Source: Volucribacter psittacicida
GTDB lineage: Bacteria; Pseudomonadota; Gammaproteobacteria; Enterobacterales; Pasteurellaceae
Assembly: GCF_004339025.1 (NCBI RefSeq)
Contig: NZ_SMFT01000001.1
Coordinates: 546,050-610,049 of the forward strand
Direction of reading: 5' to 3'
DNA length: 64,000 bases
How positions within the stretch are numbered: the stretch's first letter is position 1; each line of letters opens with the position of its first letter. Below the pieces are notes generated by a model that was not told the DNA's origin, did not search any database, and saw only the letters and a program-made list of their open reading frames with translations. Position numbers and translations under genes: made by a program. Below, in pieces: positions 7,918 through 16,809 of the stretch.

Positions 7918-8688
7918 TTAATAAGGGGATCGGAAATAAACCGCAATTTTTTGCTGGTTAATTTGTTGTACAGGGATCGGCATATCATAAATATTTTGCA
8001 AAATATCAGGCTGCATAATTTCTTCAACCGCTCCCTGTTGGACTAATTTTCCCGCTTTCATTGCGACAATATAATCGGAATAACAAGAGGCAAAATTAAT
8101 ATCATGAATAACAATCACAATGGTTTTATGTAATTCTTCTGCTAATCGGCGTAATACTTGCATAATTTGTACCGAATGTTTCATATCTAAATTATTAAGA
8201 GGTTCGTCCAATAAAATATAATCGGTATCTTGAGCAAGGGTCATAGCGATATAAGCACGTTGTCGTTGTCCACCGCTTAAATTTTCAATATATTGCTGGC
8301 GGAAATCTTGTAAATTCATATAATCAATGGCTTGTTCAATAAAAGTGCGGTCGTTTTTGGTTAAATTTCCTTTGCTATAAGGAAACCGACCAAAAGAAAC
8401 TAACTCTTCCACCGTTAAACGTAAATTAATATGATTGGATTGCTTTAAAATGGATAATTGTTTGGCAATGTCTTCCGTTTTCTGTTGGCAAAGTAATTGA
8501 CCATTTAGCCAAATTTCGCCACTGTCTGCCTTTAATAAACGGCTGATAATGGCTAATAAGGTGCTTTTACCCGCACCATTAGGCCCAATAAATGAGGTAA
8601 TTTTTCCTGTTGGTACAGTCATAGACACATTATCTATTACTTTTTTTGTACCATAACTTTTATTAATATTCTTAATTTCTATTGCCAT
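7918..8688 (-). CDS. siderophore ABC transporter, ATP-binding protein
   Basis: This 256-residue ABC ATPase of the FecE/CeuD/YclP type powers iron-complex import at the inner membrane. Walker A is GPNGAGKST (about residue 36), the signature is LSGGQRQRAYIAM, and Walker B is YILLDEPLNNLD with the following H-loop VIHDINFA. Its start overlaps the end of the preceding permease gene by 10 nt, so translation is probably coupled. An uptake signal (8343-8351) lies inside the gene. The order permease-permease-ATPase-binding protein matches ceuBCDE and yclNOPQ. Confidence 0.93.
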   Translation of the reverse strand: MAIEIKNINKSYGTKKVIDNVSMTVPTGKITSFIGPNGAGKSTLLAIISRLLKADSGEIWLNGQLLCQQKTEDIAKQLSILKQSNHINLRLTVEELVSFGRFPYSKGNLTKNDRTFIEQAIDYMNLQDFRQQYIENLSGGQRQRAYIAMTLAQDTDYILLDEPLNNLDMKHSVQIMQVLRRLAEELHKTIVIVIHDINFASCYSDYIVAMKAGKLVQQGAVEEIMQPDILQNIYDMPIPVQQINQQKIAVYFRSPY

Positions 8689-9647
8689 TTTTTATTTGTT
8701 CTCAATAGTAAATAAATAAAATAAACGCCACCCACAAAATTAATAATAATGCTTAAGGTGGTACTAAAGGTAAATACCTGTGAAACCAATACTTGTCCTA
8801 TGGCTAATGTCATAATGGAAATTAACATACAAGCAGGAATTAATATTTTATGCCGAAAATCTCGGATAAATTCAAAGGTAATATTCATTACCAATAAACC
8901 TAAAAAAGTAATAGGCCCCACTAAGGCAGTAGAAACTGAGGTTAATATGGCAACGATAATGAGTAATTTTTTGGTTAATTGATGATAAGGTACGCCTAAA
9001 TTAATGGCTTGTTCACGCCCTAAAGCTAAGACATCAAGATAATGAATATAGCGATAAGCATAGCCCATAGTAATGAGTAAAATGGTTAAGGCTAGCCATA
9101 AAATATTGGTATTAATACGATTAAAACTGGCGAAACCAATATCCTGTGCAATTTGAAATTCATTAGGATCAATTAATACTTCCATAAAGGTGGTCATACT
9201 TTGGAAAAATGTGCCAAAAACAATACCCACTAATAATAAAAAGAATATATTTTGTTGATCACGTTTAAATAGAAAGAAATATAAGGCAAGGGCAAATAAC
9301 ACCATAATGCCCGTAGAAAATAAGAATAATAAAATGGAATCTATGGATAATAAGGTGGCGGAACCTGCACTAAAAATAATGAGCGTTTGAATTAATAAAT
9401 ATAAAGAATCTAATCCTAAAATACTTGGGGTTAAAATACGATTATTCACAATGGTTTGAAAAATCATCGTCGCTAAAGCAATGCCTGCCCCTGTAATGAT
9501 AATGGCAAGTAAACTTAATGTGCGATGATGAAGTGCATAATGCCAACGATTTGGTAACTGATAAGTCAAATAAATGGCGGAAGAAACTAGCACGAGTAGC
9601 ACTAACGCCAAAAGTTGATAAGCACTGCGTTTATTTTTGATGACCAT
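8679..9647 (-). CDS. siderophore ABC transporter, permease 2
   Basis: The product is a 322-residue inner-membrane permease of the FecCD/BtuC family with about nine hydrophobic segments. Family features include SILGLDSLYLLIQT, LLVGIVFGTFFQSMTTFM and the cytoplasmic coupling region ALGREQAINLGVPY, followed by GPITFLGLLVMNI. It forms a heterodimer with the permease encoded just upstream. Its start overlaps the upstream permease by 17 nt and its end overlaps the ATPase gene. Confidence 0.92.
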   Translation of the reverse strand: MVIKNKRSAYQLLALVLLVLVSSAIYLTYQLPNRWHYALHHRTLSLLAIIITGAGIALATMIFQTIVNNRILTPSILGLDSLYLLIQTLIIFSAGSATLLSIDSILLFLFSTGIMVLFALALYFFLFKRDQQNIFFLLLVGIVFGTFFQSMTTFMEVLIDPNEFQIAQDIGFASFNRINTNILWLALTILLITMGYAYRYIHYLDVLALGREQAINLGVPYHQLTKKLLIIVAILTSVSTALVGPITFLGLLVMNITFEFIRDFRHKILIPACMLISIMTLAIGQVLVSQVFTFSTTLSIIINFVGGVYFIYLLLRTNKKWQ

Positions 9648-10593
9648 AACGATATTGCTTTAAGAGTAAATATAAGAAAATCACACTGCCAAATACCCCC
9701 ACCATTGCGTTAATGGAAATTTCATAAGGATAGATGATCCAGCGTCCTAAAATATCACAAGCTAAGACAAATACTGCCCCTAAAAGGGCGGTATGGGATA
9801 AGATTTTTTTGAGATTATCGCCTAAATAAAGGGTAACAATATTGGGAATGATAAGACCAAGAAAAGGAATAACGCCAACAGAAACAATAACAATGGAAGA
9901 GACGGTTGCCACAATGCCTAACCCAAGATAAAGCACTTGTTTGTAATTTAAGCCTAAATTTGTGGCAAAATCTTCTCCCATACCCACAATAGAAAAACGA
10001 TGAGCAAAAAGATAAGCTAAGATTAAGGCGGGCAGGCTAATATATAAAATTTCGTAACGCCCTGTCATTACTAAGGAAAAATCCCCTTGTAACCAACCTG
10101 ATAAGTTTTGTAATAAATCTTGCTGATAGGCGATAAACGCCGTAATGGAGCTTACAATATTACCAAACATAATGCCCACTAGAGGAACAAAAATCGTGTC
10201 TTTAAATTTTAGCCTTGCCAAAATGCTCATAAACAATAATGTGCCTAGAAAGGATACGAGAATCGCAATACCTGTTTTCGCTAACATAGAAGCGGAAGGA
10301 AAAATTAACATAGCAATGAGGATACCTAAACGAGCGGAATCCATAGTGCCTGCGGTGGTGGGCGACACAAAACGATTGCGACTAAGTTGTTGCATCACTA
10401 AACCACAAATGCTCAATGCTGCACCAGCAATTAAAATACTGATTAAGCGGGGAAGTCGACTAATCAGTAAGATTTCCCATTGATAGGGATCAAAAGCGAA
10501 CAATCCTTGTAAATTAACGGTACTGACACCTAAAAATAATGATACAACGGATAGCGTAATCAATAATGCAAAAAGATAACGGCGTTTAATCAT
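9631..10593 (-). CDS. siderophore ABC transporter, permease 1
   Basis: The 320-residue FecCD-family permease is the first gene of the importer operon. Family features are SRLPRLISILIAGAALSICG, QQLSRNRFVSPTTAGTMDSA, the coupling motif GMGEDFATNLGLNY, and GVIPFLGLIIPNIV. It spans the inner membrane many times and pairs with the second permease. A Fur-like site lies 25-45 bp upstream of the start, so the operon is probably induced by iron limitation. Confidence 0.92.
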   Translation of the reverse strand: MIKRRYLFALLITLSVVSLFLGVSTVNLQGLFAFDPYQWEILLISRLPRLISILIAGAALSICGLVMQQLSRNRFVSPTTAGTMDSARLGILIAMLIFPSASMLAKTGIAILVSFLGTLLFMSILARLKFKDTIFVPLVGIMFGNIVSSITAFIAYQQDLLQNLSGWLQGDFSLVMTGRYEILYISLPALILAYLFAHRFSIVGMGEDFATNLGLNYKQVLYLGLGIVATVSSIVIVSVGVIPFLGLIIPNIVTLYLGDNLKKILSHTALLGAVFVLACDILGRWIIYPYEISINAMVGVFGSVIFLYLLLKQYRYGHQK

Positions 10594-10617
10594 ATTAAGG
10601 CTTAACTTAATCTAAAT

Positions 10618-10638
10618 GAGAATAATTTTGATAATTGA
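10618..10638 (-). promoter_or_regulatory. Fur-box-like site upstream of the siderophore importer
   Basis: The sequence GAGAATAATTTTGATAATTG has the spaced A/T-rich hexamers (GATAAT-like) of Fur sites and lies immediately ahead of the first permease gene. The assignment rests on resemblance and context. Confidence 0.5.
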
Positions 10639-10668
10639 GTGCTAATATAACATTTAGAAATGCGCAAG

Positions 10669-10702
10669 TATAGTCATTCCACCTTAAACTCATACGACCA
10701 TA
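10669..10702. repeat. collapsed relic of the 106-bp MITE-like repeat
   Basis: TATAGTCATTCCACCTTAAA followed by ACGACCATA matches the two ends of the dispersed repeat with the middle missing. Confidence 0.5.
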
Positions 10703-10706
10703 AATG

Positions 10707-11732
10707 CTAACGACCTAATAAAATTGCACCGCCTGTGCTGGGTAATGTGGTGCTATAAAATAAACTAATAGCAAAAAAGATAAGGATAATTCCTGCTAAA
10801 AATTTCGCTATTATGCCAAAATGATGAGTAATATTTGGCGAAAAATACCATTTACCCACCCCAACAGCAAGACGGCGGGCATATTGTAATAATAAGGCAA
10901 ATGCCGAAAGGGTTATCCCTGTTCCAATTCCCATTGCTAATGTGGCAAGTATTCCCCACCCATAGAGATCGAGCATATAAGCCAGAAACAGCACAAAAAT
11001 TGCCCCTGTGCAAGGACGCATACCAATGCTTAACACAATTAATGCCTGCGATTTCCAACTTTCTGCTTGTTGTAATTGAGTAGAGGAAGGCAGATGTTGA
11101 TGCCCACAATCACATTGGGGAACAGATAAAATTTTTGTATTTTTGACCTCACTTTGCAATGGCATTGGCAAAAGTTGCCCCTGTTGTATAGGGGTTAGCT
11201 GATGAATTTTTACCCTTTGAGGTAGTTTTTTCTCTTGTTTTTGTCTTATTTTGCTCAAGGCTTGCCAACACCAATAAAGCCCTAACAACAGTAATAAAAT
11301 GAAGGCAATACGTTCGATCCATAATTGACTTAATCTAAAATACGCCGAAGAAAGGTTAAGCAAAACCACAACCAAAGAAGTCAGCCCAATGGCAACCAAT
11401 GCTTGCACTAAGGAAGACAGTAAGGTTAAACGCATCGCTATAGGCATTTGGGTGGGTTGTAAAGCAAGGTAACTCGCAATAATAAATTTGCCATGCCCCG
11501 GTCCTAGTGCATGAAAAATACCATACAAAAAACTTACCAAAATAAGCCCAGCGCCCGCATTTAAAGGTTGTTGCTTAATATGCTGTAAATTATTGGAAAT
11601 AAGCTGATTAAATAATTTTTGCCCTTGAGCCACTTGATGAACCAACCAAGGTGAAAAATAAATAACGCCAAGCAAAATAAGGCACAACAAGCCTAATAAC
11701 CATAACGCACTCGTTTTTGATTTTAATGACAT
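10707..11732 (-). CDS. zevB: ZevB, NicO/RcnA-like metal transport protein
   Basis: The 341-residue inner-membrane protein of the NicO nickel/cobalt transporter superfamily has the family motif GIFHALGPGHGKF (His-rich metal-binding helix) near residue 75 and a second half with GMRPCTGAIFVL. A cytoplasmic or periplasmic loop carries CDCGHQH, a probable metal-binding site. Together with the upstream DUF1007 gene it matches the zevAB pair reported in Haemophilus influenzae as needed for growth at low zinc. The start overlaps zevA by 10 nt. Transport direction and metal are known only from that family work. Confidence 0.85.
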   Translation of the reverse strand: MSLKSKTSALWLLGLLCLILLGVIYFSPWLVHQVAQGQKLFNQLISNNLQHIKQQPLNAGAGLILVSFLYGIFHALGPGHGKFIIASYLALQPTQMPIAMRLTLLSSLVQALVAIGLTSLVVVLLNLSSAYFRLSQLWIERIAFILLLLLGLYWCWQALSKIRQKQEKKLPQRVKIHQLTPIQQGQLLPMPLQSEVKNTKILSVPQCDCGHQHLPSSTQLQQAESWKSQALIVLSIGMRPCTGAIFVLFLAYMLDLYGWGILATLAMGIGTGITLSAFALLLQYARRLAVGVGKWYFSPNITHHFGIIAKFLAGIILIFFAISLFYSTTLPSTGGAILLGR

Positions 11733-12379
11733 AACACCACCACTTTTTGTGCAAATTGCGCCCCAAGCGTATCATCTTCATCACGCTGTGATTTATCTAA
11801 AGATTCAGCATAACGTCTTAATTGTTCATCAATATTTGGCTCAATAATCTCCCCTTGGCAATTTGAGGGCAGCCCAGAAAAATCTACCGCTGATTGAACA
11901 ATATTGGGTTTATTTGGCACATCATAATACATAAACACATAATAAGTGGGATCATAAGTGGTTAATTCAAATTGATTATTTTTCAATAATTGTGGTTTCG
12001 CTAACATAAAATCAAAATAGTACATAATATGCTGTCCCATTGAGGTGGCACCATAATTTTCTGGTTTCGCAAGGTATTTTATGGGCTGACGATGTTTATC
12101 GTAAAAATAACTAAAATAATGCTCCGCCACCACATTTTGCATAATTTCATCGGCTAGCGCTTGTTGCTTTTTCGGATCATTTTTTGATAACGCCAAATCA
12201 TATAACATTTCAGAAGAGCTGGCTTCGTCTAAAATCCATTGCATACGAAAGCCTAACAAACGATCTTCTTCAACCAATAACGTATTTTTCATTTCCACAA
12301 AAGCATGAGGGTGAGCAAGTGTTGGTAAACAAAAGCAATAAGACAAAATAAATCCCAAAATCCAACCGCTCTTTTTCAT
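11723..12379 (-). CDS. zevA: ZevA, DUF1007 periplasmic zinc-utilisation protein
   Basis: The 218-residue protein has an N-terminal signal (MKKSGWILGFILSYCFCLPTLA) followed directly by HPHAFVEMKN, the His-containing start of mature DUF1007 proteins. The rest has the family's YFDFMLAKPQLLKNNQFELT and TYYVFMYYDVP segments. It acts in the periplasm with the downstream ZevB. No clear Zur box is visible in front of it. Confidence 0.85.
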   Translation of the reverse strand: MKKSGWILGFILSYCFCLPTLAHPHAFVEMKNTLLVEEDRLLGFRMQWILDEASSSEMLYDLALSKNDPKKQQALADEIMQNVVAEHYFSYFYDKHRQPIKYLAKPENYGATSMGQHIMYYFDFMLAKPQLLKNNQFELTTYDPTYYVFMYYDVPNKPNIVQSAVDFSGLPSNCQGEIIEPNIDEQLRRYAESLDKSQRDEDDTLGAQFAQKVVVLCH

Positions 12380-12555
12380 TTTTCCTTGTTCCCTATGAAT
12401 AAAAAAATCTATGCTAACAAAATGATTGGCTAAATCAACTTGAAAGTTTTACCTCTTACCCCACAACCTTTATTATTCAAACTGCACAAATTTATAGCAA
12501 GCATTTATATAAAAATGTAAAAATGCGTAAAATGTCAGCAAACAATGCGTTTTTT
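12380..12555. other. gene-free stretch upstream of zevA
   Basis: No coding or repeat signal is visible here apart from an A/T-rich region that must hold the zevA promoter (minus strand). Confidence 0.4.
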
Positions 12556-12599
12556 TGTGATGTAAGTCAAATATTATTTCAATACCTCTTTTCTATTAG
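12556..12599 (+). promoter_or_regulatory. FNR/CRP-like site and promoter for a candidate small RNA
   Basis: GTGATGTAAGTCAA (12557-12570) resembles an FNR site (TTGAT-N4-ATCAA) and, read as TGTGA-N6-TCAAA, a half-good CRP site. A possible -10 (TATTAG, 12594-12599) follows at the spacing expected for a site centred about 41 bp before transcription start. Confidence 0.4.
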
Positions 12600-12604
12600 A
12601 ACCA

Positions 12605-12719
12605 CTTTCTATATTATTCTCCTCGCTAAGTGAAAACTTGGTAATTCATAAAGTTCCTAAATAAAATAATTAAAATAGCTAAACTACTTTCCTTCCCTCC
12701 GGCTCGGAGGGTTTTTTTT
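12605..12719 (+). ncRNA. candidate small regulatory RNA
   Basis: A very good intrinsic terminator (12695-12719) has no open reading frame in front of it on this strand, and a plausible activator site and promoter lie about 110 bp upstream. The intervening sequence is A/T-rich with short unpaired-looking runs, as in Hfq-dependent RNAs. I do not recognise a known family. The alternative is an attenuator or a leftover terminator. Confidence 0.5.
12695..12719 (+). terminator. Rho-independent terminator of the candidate small RNA
   Basis: Stem CCCTCCG / CGGAGGG with a 3-nt loop, followed by eight T residues. The G+C-rich stem stands out in this A/T-rich gap. Confidence 0.85.
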
Positions 12720-12794
12720 ACTTATCAAACTGACAAAATTCAAGTAAAATTATGCCTTTCCAATAAAGGGATTTGGAAAATTTTTTATTTTTCC

Positions 12795-12803
12795 ACCGCA
12801 CTT
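12795..12803 (-). repeat. DNA uptake signal sequence (ACCGCACTT)
   Basis: Exact core in the leader of ettA. Confidence 0.9.
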
Positions 12804-12828
12804 TACTAATCAAGCAATAGGACGAATT

Positions 12829-14499
12829 ATGTCATCACAATTTGTATATACGATGCACCGAGTAGGCAAAGTCGTTCCGCCGAAACGTCATATTCTCAAA
12901 GATATTTCTTTAAGTTTCTTTCCGGGTGCCAAAATTGGTGTGCTAGGTTTAAATGGGGCAGGAAAATCCACCCTATTACGCATTATGGCAGGGGTTGATA
13001 AAGAGTTTGAAGGCGAAGCCAGACCACAACCGGGTATTAAAATTGGTTATCTTCCTCAAGAGCCTAAATTGGAACCACAACAAACAGTACGTGAAGCCGT
13101 TGAAGAAGCTGTCGCTGAAGTGAAAAACGCCTTAACACGCTTAGATGAAGTCTATGCACTTTATGCCGATCCTGATGCCGATTTTGATAAATTAGCAGCA
13201 GAACAAGCGAAATTAGAAAGCATTATTCAAGCCCACGACGGACATAATTTACAAAATCAATTAGAGCGAGCAGCGGATGCACTACGCTTACCCGACTGGG
13301 ACGCCAAAATTGAACATCTTTCAGGGGGCGAACGCCGTCGTGTTGCCCTTTGTCGCTTATTGCTAGAAAAACCTGATATGTTGTTATTAGACGAACCAAC
13401 CAACCACTTAGACGCAGAATCTGTGGCTTGGTTAGAACGTTTCTTACACGACTACGAAGGCACTGTGGTTGCCATTACCCACGACCGCTATTTCCTTGAT
13501 AATGTAGCAGGTTGGATCTTAGAGCTAGACCGTGGCGAGGGAATTCCTTGGCAGGGCAATTATTCCTCTTGGTTAGAACAAAAAGAAAAACGCTTAGCCC
13601 AAGAGCAAGCCGCCGAATCGGCTCGTCAAAAATCCATTGAAAAAGAATTAGAATGGGTTCGCCAAAATCCAAAAGGTCGTCAAGCGAAAAGTAAAGCCCG
13701 TATGGCAAGATTTGAAGAGCTCAATACCAATGAATATCAAAAACGTAATGAAACCAATGAGTTATTTATCCCACCTGGTCCAAGATTAGGCGATAAAGTC
13801 ATTGAAGTACAAAATCTTACCAAATCCTATGGCGATCGTACCCTTATTGATGATTTATCTTTCTCCATTCCGAAAGGAGCGATTGTGGGGATTATCGGTG
13901 CAAATGGTGCAGGTAAATCAACCTTATTCCGTATGCTAGCGGGCAATGAACAACCTGATTCGGGCTCCATCACCTTAGGGGAAACGGTGGTGCTTGCCTC
14001 AGTGGATCAATTCCGTGATGCCATGGACAATAATAAAACCGTATGGGAAGAAGTCTCCAATGGACAAGATATTCTTAGCATTGGTAATTTTGAAATCCCA
14101 AGCCGTGCCTATGTAGGGCGCTTTAACTTTAAAGGGGTTGATCAACAAAAACGTGTAGGCGAACTTTCTGGGGGCGAGCGAGGACGTTTACATCTCGCTA
14201 AATTATTACAACGTGGCGGTAATGTTCTATTACTCGATGAACCGACCAATGACCTTGATGTAGAAACCTTGCGAGCATTAGAAAATGCCATTTTAGAATT
14301 CCCAGGCTGTGCGATGGTTATCTCCCACGACCGTTGGTTCTTAGACCGAATCGCCACCCATATTTTAGATTATGGCGATGAGGGCAAGGTCACCTTTTAC
14401 GAGGGCAACTTCTCCGACTATGAAGAATGGAAAAAGAAAACCTTTGGCGCTGACGCAACCCAACCTCATAGAATTAAATATAAACGGATTGCGAAGTAA
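12829..14499 (+). CDS. ettA: EttA, energy-dependent translational throttle ABC-F protein
   Basis: The 556-residue protein has two ABC domains and no membrane segments. Walker A motifs are GLNGAGKST (about 39-47) and GANGAGKST (about 358), signatures LSGGERRRVALCRLL and LSGGERGRLHLAKLL, and Walker B motifs LLLDEPTNHLD and LLLDEPTNDLD. Between the domains is the P-site-interacting linker with WVRQNPKGRQAKSKARMARF. The length matches E. coli EttA. The family binds the ribosomal E site and gates the first peptide bond according to the ATP/ADP ratio. It is monocistronic, ending in the hairpin at 14521. Confidence 0.96.
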   Translation: MSSQFVYTMHRVGKVVPPKRHILKDISLSFFPGAKIGVLGLNGAGKSTLLRIMAGVDKEFEGEARPQPGIKIGYLPQEPKLEPQQTVREAVEEAVAEVKNALTRLDEVYALYADPDADFDKLAAEQAKLESIIQAHDGHNLQNQLERAADALRLPDWDAKIEHLSGGERRRVALCRLLLEKPDMLLLDEPTNHLDAESVAWLERFLHDYEGTVVAITHDRYFLDNVAGWILELDRGEGIPWQGNYSSWLEQKEKRLAQEQAAESARQKSIEKELEWVRQNPKGRQAKSKARMARFEELNTNEYQKRNETNELFIPPGPRLGDKVIEVQNLTKSYGDRTLIDDLSFSIPKGAIVGIIGANGAGKSTLFRMLAGNEQPDSGSITLGETVVLASVDQFRDAMDNNKTVWEEVSNGQDILSIGNFEIPSRAYVGRFNFKGVDQQKRVGELSGGERGRLHLAKLLQRGGNVLLLDEPTNDLDVETLRALENAILEFPGCAMVISHDRWFLDRIATHILDYGDEGKVTFYEGNFSDYEEWKKKTFGADATQPHRIKYKRIAK

Positions 14500-14520
14500 T
14501 TTAGTAATATCACTTATAAG

Positions 14521-14549
14521 AAAACCACTTTATGATGAAGTGGTTTTTT
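14521..14549 (+). terminator. Rho-independent terminator of ettA
   Basis: Inverted repeat AAAACCACTT ... AAGTGGTTTT followed by T residues, 20 bp after the ettA stop. Confidence 0.75.
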
Positions 14550-14556
14550 ATGATCT

Positions 14557-14662
14557 TATTGTCGTTTCAATTTAAAATAAGGCAAGGTGGTACGTTGGAT
14601 ACAGTACAGGTAGGACGGCTATGCATATCAACACTGTATCATTTTAAAGTAAGGCGACTATA
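14557..14662. mobile_element. MITE-like 106-bp repeat, copy a
   Basis: The left end is GTCGTTTCAATTTAAAATAA and the right end ATTTTAAAGTAAGGCGACTA, inverted relative to each other. The middle contains the recurring AAGGYGGTACGYYG and ACACTGTAT words. It carries no gene of its own. Confidence 0.8.
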
Positions 14663-14860
14663 TTTAGGAAAACTTACTGTTTTTCTAAGAAATGAACCTA
14701 TCACTTTAAGTTTGTGATTTGCTATTTCATTATATCAACTACGGCCAAATCTAGTGGGTATACTTTTAAACCATAATCAAAAATAAATAGAATCAACACT
14801 TTAGTTCACTTGCAAGAAAAATGGATAAAACCCCAATATTAATGCCCTATTTATTGTTAA

Positions 14861-16801
14861 TTATCCCAGTTTCCCCAACCACTGCGCCAATCCACTCTGT
14901 CGTTTTACAGGATTGCGTACGGCGGTTTTCCAGATATTTTCGTTGCTGAATACGCTAAATTGCTGTTTTGCTCGTGTAACAGCGGTATAAATAAGCTCTT
15001 TTGATAATAAGGGGGTAAATTTATTAGGGAGGACTAATAACGTATGCTCAAACTCTGAGCCTTGTGATTTATGTACTGTCATCATAAAAGCGGGTTCGTG
15101 GCGTGGAATACGGCTGGTAATTACGCCTTTAAATTGGTTATTTCCTACTTCAAACCAAACTTTGCCTTGCCCATGTTCATCAAGCAACGCCAAGCCAATA
15201 TCACCGTTATATAATTCAACTTGGTTATCGTTTTCTAATACCATAATTGGCTTGCCAAGGTACCAATCTCGTGTATAACGAAAATTCACAAGTTTTTCTT
15301 GGTTTAAACGTAAAGCAATTTGTTGATTAAGGTTATCTACGCCATAATCCCCTGCCCGAAGTGCGGTCAAAAAACGGCATTTTTTAAATAAGGCGAAAAT
15401 ATGTTGTAGCTGTTGAGAACTCACTTCCTCAACATTAATGCCTTGTAATTGCTGTAAATATTGTTGGTAGTATTGCACCGCGTGCTCCACAATCAAAGCG
15501 ATATTTTGTGCCACGTTATCCTGTAACAAAATAAAATCAATATCCTGATATTGTGAAAATAAGCTCAGACTTAAATTATCTTGGCATTGATTGACCGCAT
15601 TGGCTAAATGCCCTATGCCTGAATATTGCTGAAAACGATAACTTTTGCGTAAGCTACATAAATGATCGCCAATGGGCGTTGCTTGTAAATTCTCTGTAAG
15701 CTGTTGCCCTGTGGTTTGTAAAAGATATTGGGTTAAGGCGGGGCTATATCCTTGTTGTTCAACTTGGGTCAAAAATTGCCCTAATTCGCCTAAAATTGCC
15801 CCTGCTTCTACGGAAGAAAGCTGATCTTTGTCGCCTAATAAAATCAATTTTGCTTGAGCAGGCAACGCAGATAACAATTTTTCCATCATAGCTAAATCCA
15901 CCATAGAGGCTTCATCAACCACGAGAACATCAAGGGGCAAGGGGTTGTTGGCATTAAAATAGCAATGATCATCAAGAGGACGTATGCGTAATAAGCGATG
16001 TATGGTAGAGGCTTGTGTCTGAATCAGCTCCGCTAGCTGAGGGATTTTTTTTACTTCTCGATCAAGGGTTTGTTGCAAGGATTCGCTTAATCGGCTGGCG
16101 GCTTTGCCTGTGGGAGCCACTAATTTTATTCTTAGCAAGGGTAAATGTTGTTGCTGACGTAATAATTGTAACATGGCTAATAAACGAAAAACGGTGGTGG
16201 TTTTACCTGTGCCGGGCCCGCCCGTAATTAAGCAAAAGGATTGTTTAACCGCTGTTGCCACAGCAATTTGTTGCCAGTTAATTTCTTGCTCTGTGGGTTC
16301 AAAAAGTTGGTGCAAAATGGCATTGATTGCCTGTGGATCGGGGTGAAAATTTTGTGAATTTTTGACCGCACTTTGTAAGTAATTCGCCAATTTAGATTCA
16401 TCTTGCCAGACACGATAAAAATAAAGCCGTCCAAATTGAAACACCAAAGGAGCGATATGTTGTTGTGGATCTTGACTAAAAGCAATATGCTCAGCTAATG
16501 CCTCTTGCCATTGTGTTACGGGCAGATGATCAATTTTTTGCCAAATTTCCGCCAAATAATCTTGCTCTCCTTGTCGATATGCCAAACCAAAAAAATCCAT
16601 ATTTGGATTGTTCTGCAACGATAAACAGGTATTCCCTTGTTGATAGCTGTAACTGCACAATGCCGCCAATAAAATTGCCAAATTTTGAAGGGGTTGAGCA
16701 TAAGCATAGGGTTGCTGTTTATCGGCAATCATTTTGGCAAAATAATAATCCGCCTTGCTAATTATTTGCTGTTGGGTTAATTGGGCTAAAAGGGATAGCA
16801 T
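14861..16801 (-). CDS. recD: RecD, exodeoxyribonuclease V alpha subunit
   Basis: The 646-residue 5'-3' helicase subunit of the RecBCD DNA-repair complex has Walker A GGPGTGKTTT (about residue 195), VVDEASMVDLAMM, LLGDKDQLSSVEAG, and the C-terminal helicase motif MTVHKSQGSEFEHTLLVLP. It starts 8 bp after the recB stop. An uptake signal lies inside at 15359-15367 and another at 16365-16373. recC is not in the window. Confidence 0.95.
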   Translation of the reverse strand: MLSLLAQLTQQQIISKADYYFAKMIADKQQPYAYAQPLQNLAILLAALCSYSYQQGNTCLSLQNNPNMDFFGLAYRQGEQDYLAEIWQKIDHLPVTQWQEALAEHIAFSQDPQQHIAPLVFQFGRLYFYRVWQDESKLANYLQSAVKNSQNFHPDPQAINAILHQLFEPTEQEINWQQIAVATAVKQSFCLITGGPGTGKTTTVFRLLAMLQLLRQQQHLPLLRIKLVAPTGKAASRLSESLQQTLDREVKKIPQLAELIQTQASTIHRLLRIRPLDDHCYFNANNPLPLDVLVVDEASMVDLAMMEKLLSALPAQAKLILLGDKDQLSSVEAGAILGELGQFLTQVEQQGYSPALTQYLLQTTGQQLTENLQATPIGDHLCSLRKSYRFQQYSGIGHLANAVNQCQDNLSLSLFSQYQDIDFILLQDNVAQNIALIVEHAVQYYQQYLQQLQGINVEEVSSQQLQHIFALFKKCRFLTALRAGDYGVDNLNQQIALRLNQEKLVNFRYTRDWYLGKPIMVLENDNQVELYNGDIGLALLDEHGQGKVWFEVGNNQFKGVITSRIPRHEPAFMMTVHKSQGSEFEHTLLVLPNKFTPLLSKELIYTAVTRAKQQFSVFSNENIWKTAVRNPVKRQSGLAQWLGKLG

Positions 16802-16809
16802 AGTTCTTC

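Noticed and set aside
14532-14717. Short open frame after ettA
   Set aside because: It runs across a terminator and a MITE-like repeat, so it is accidental.
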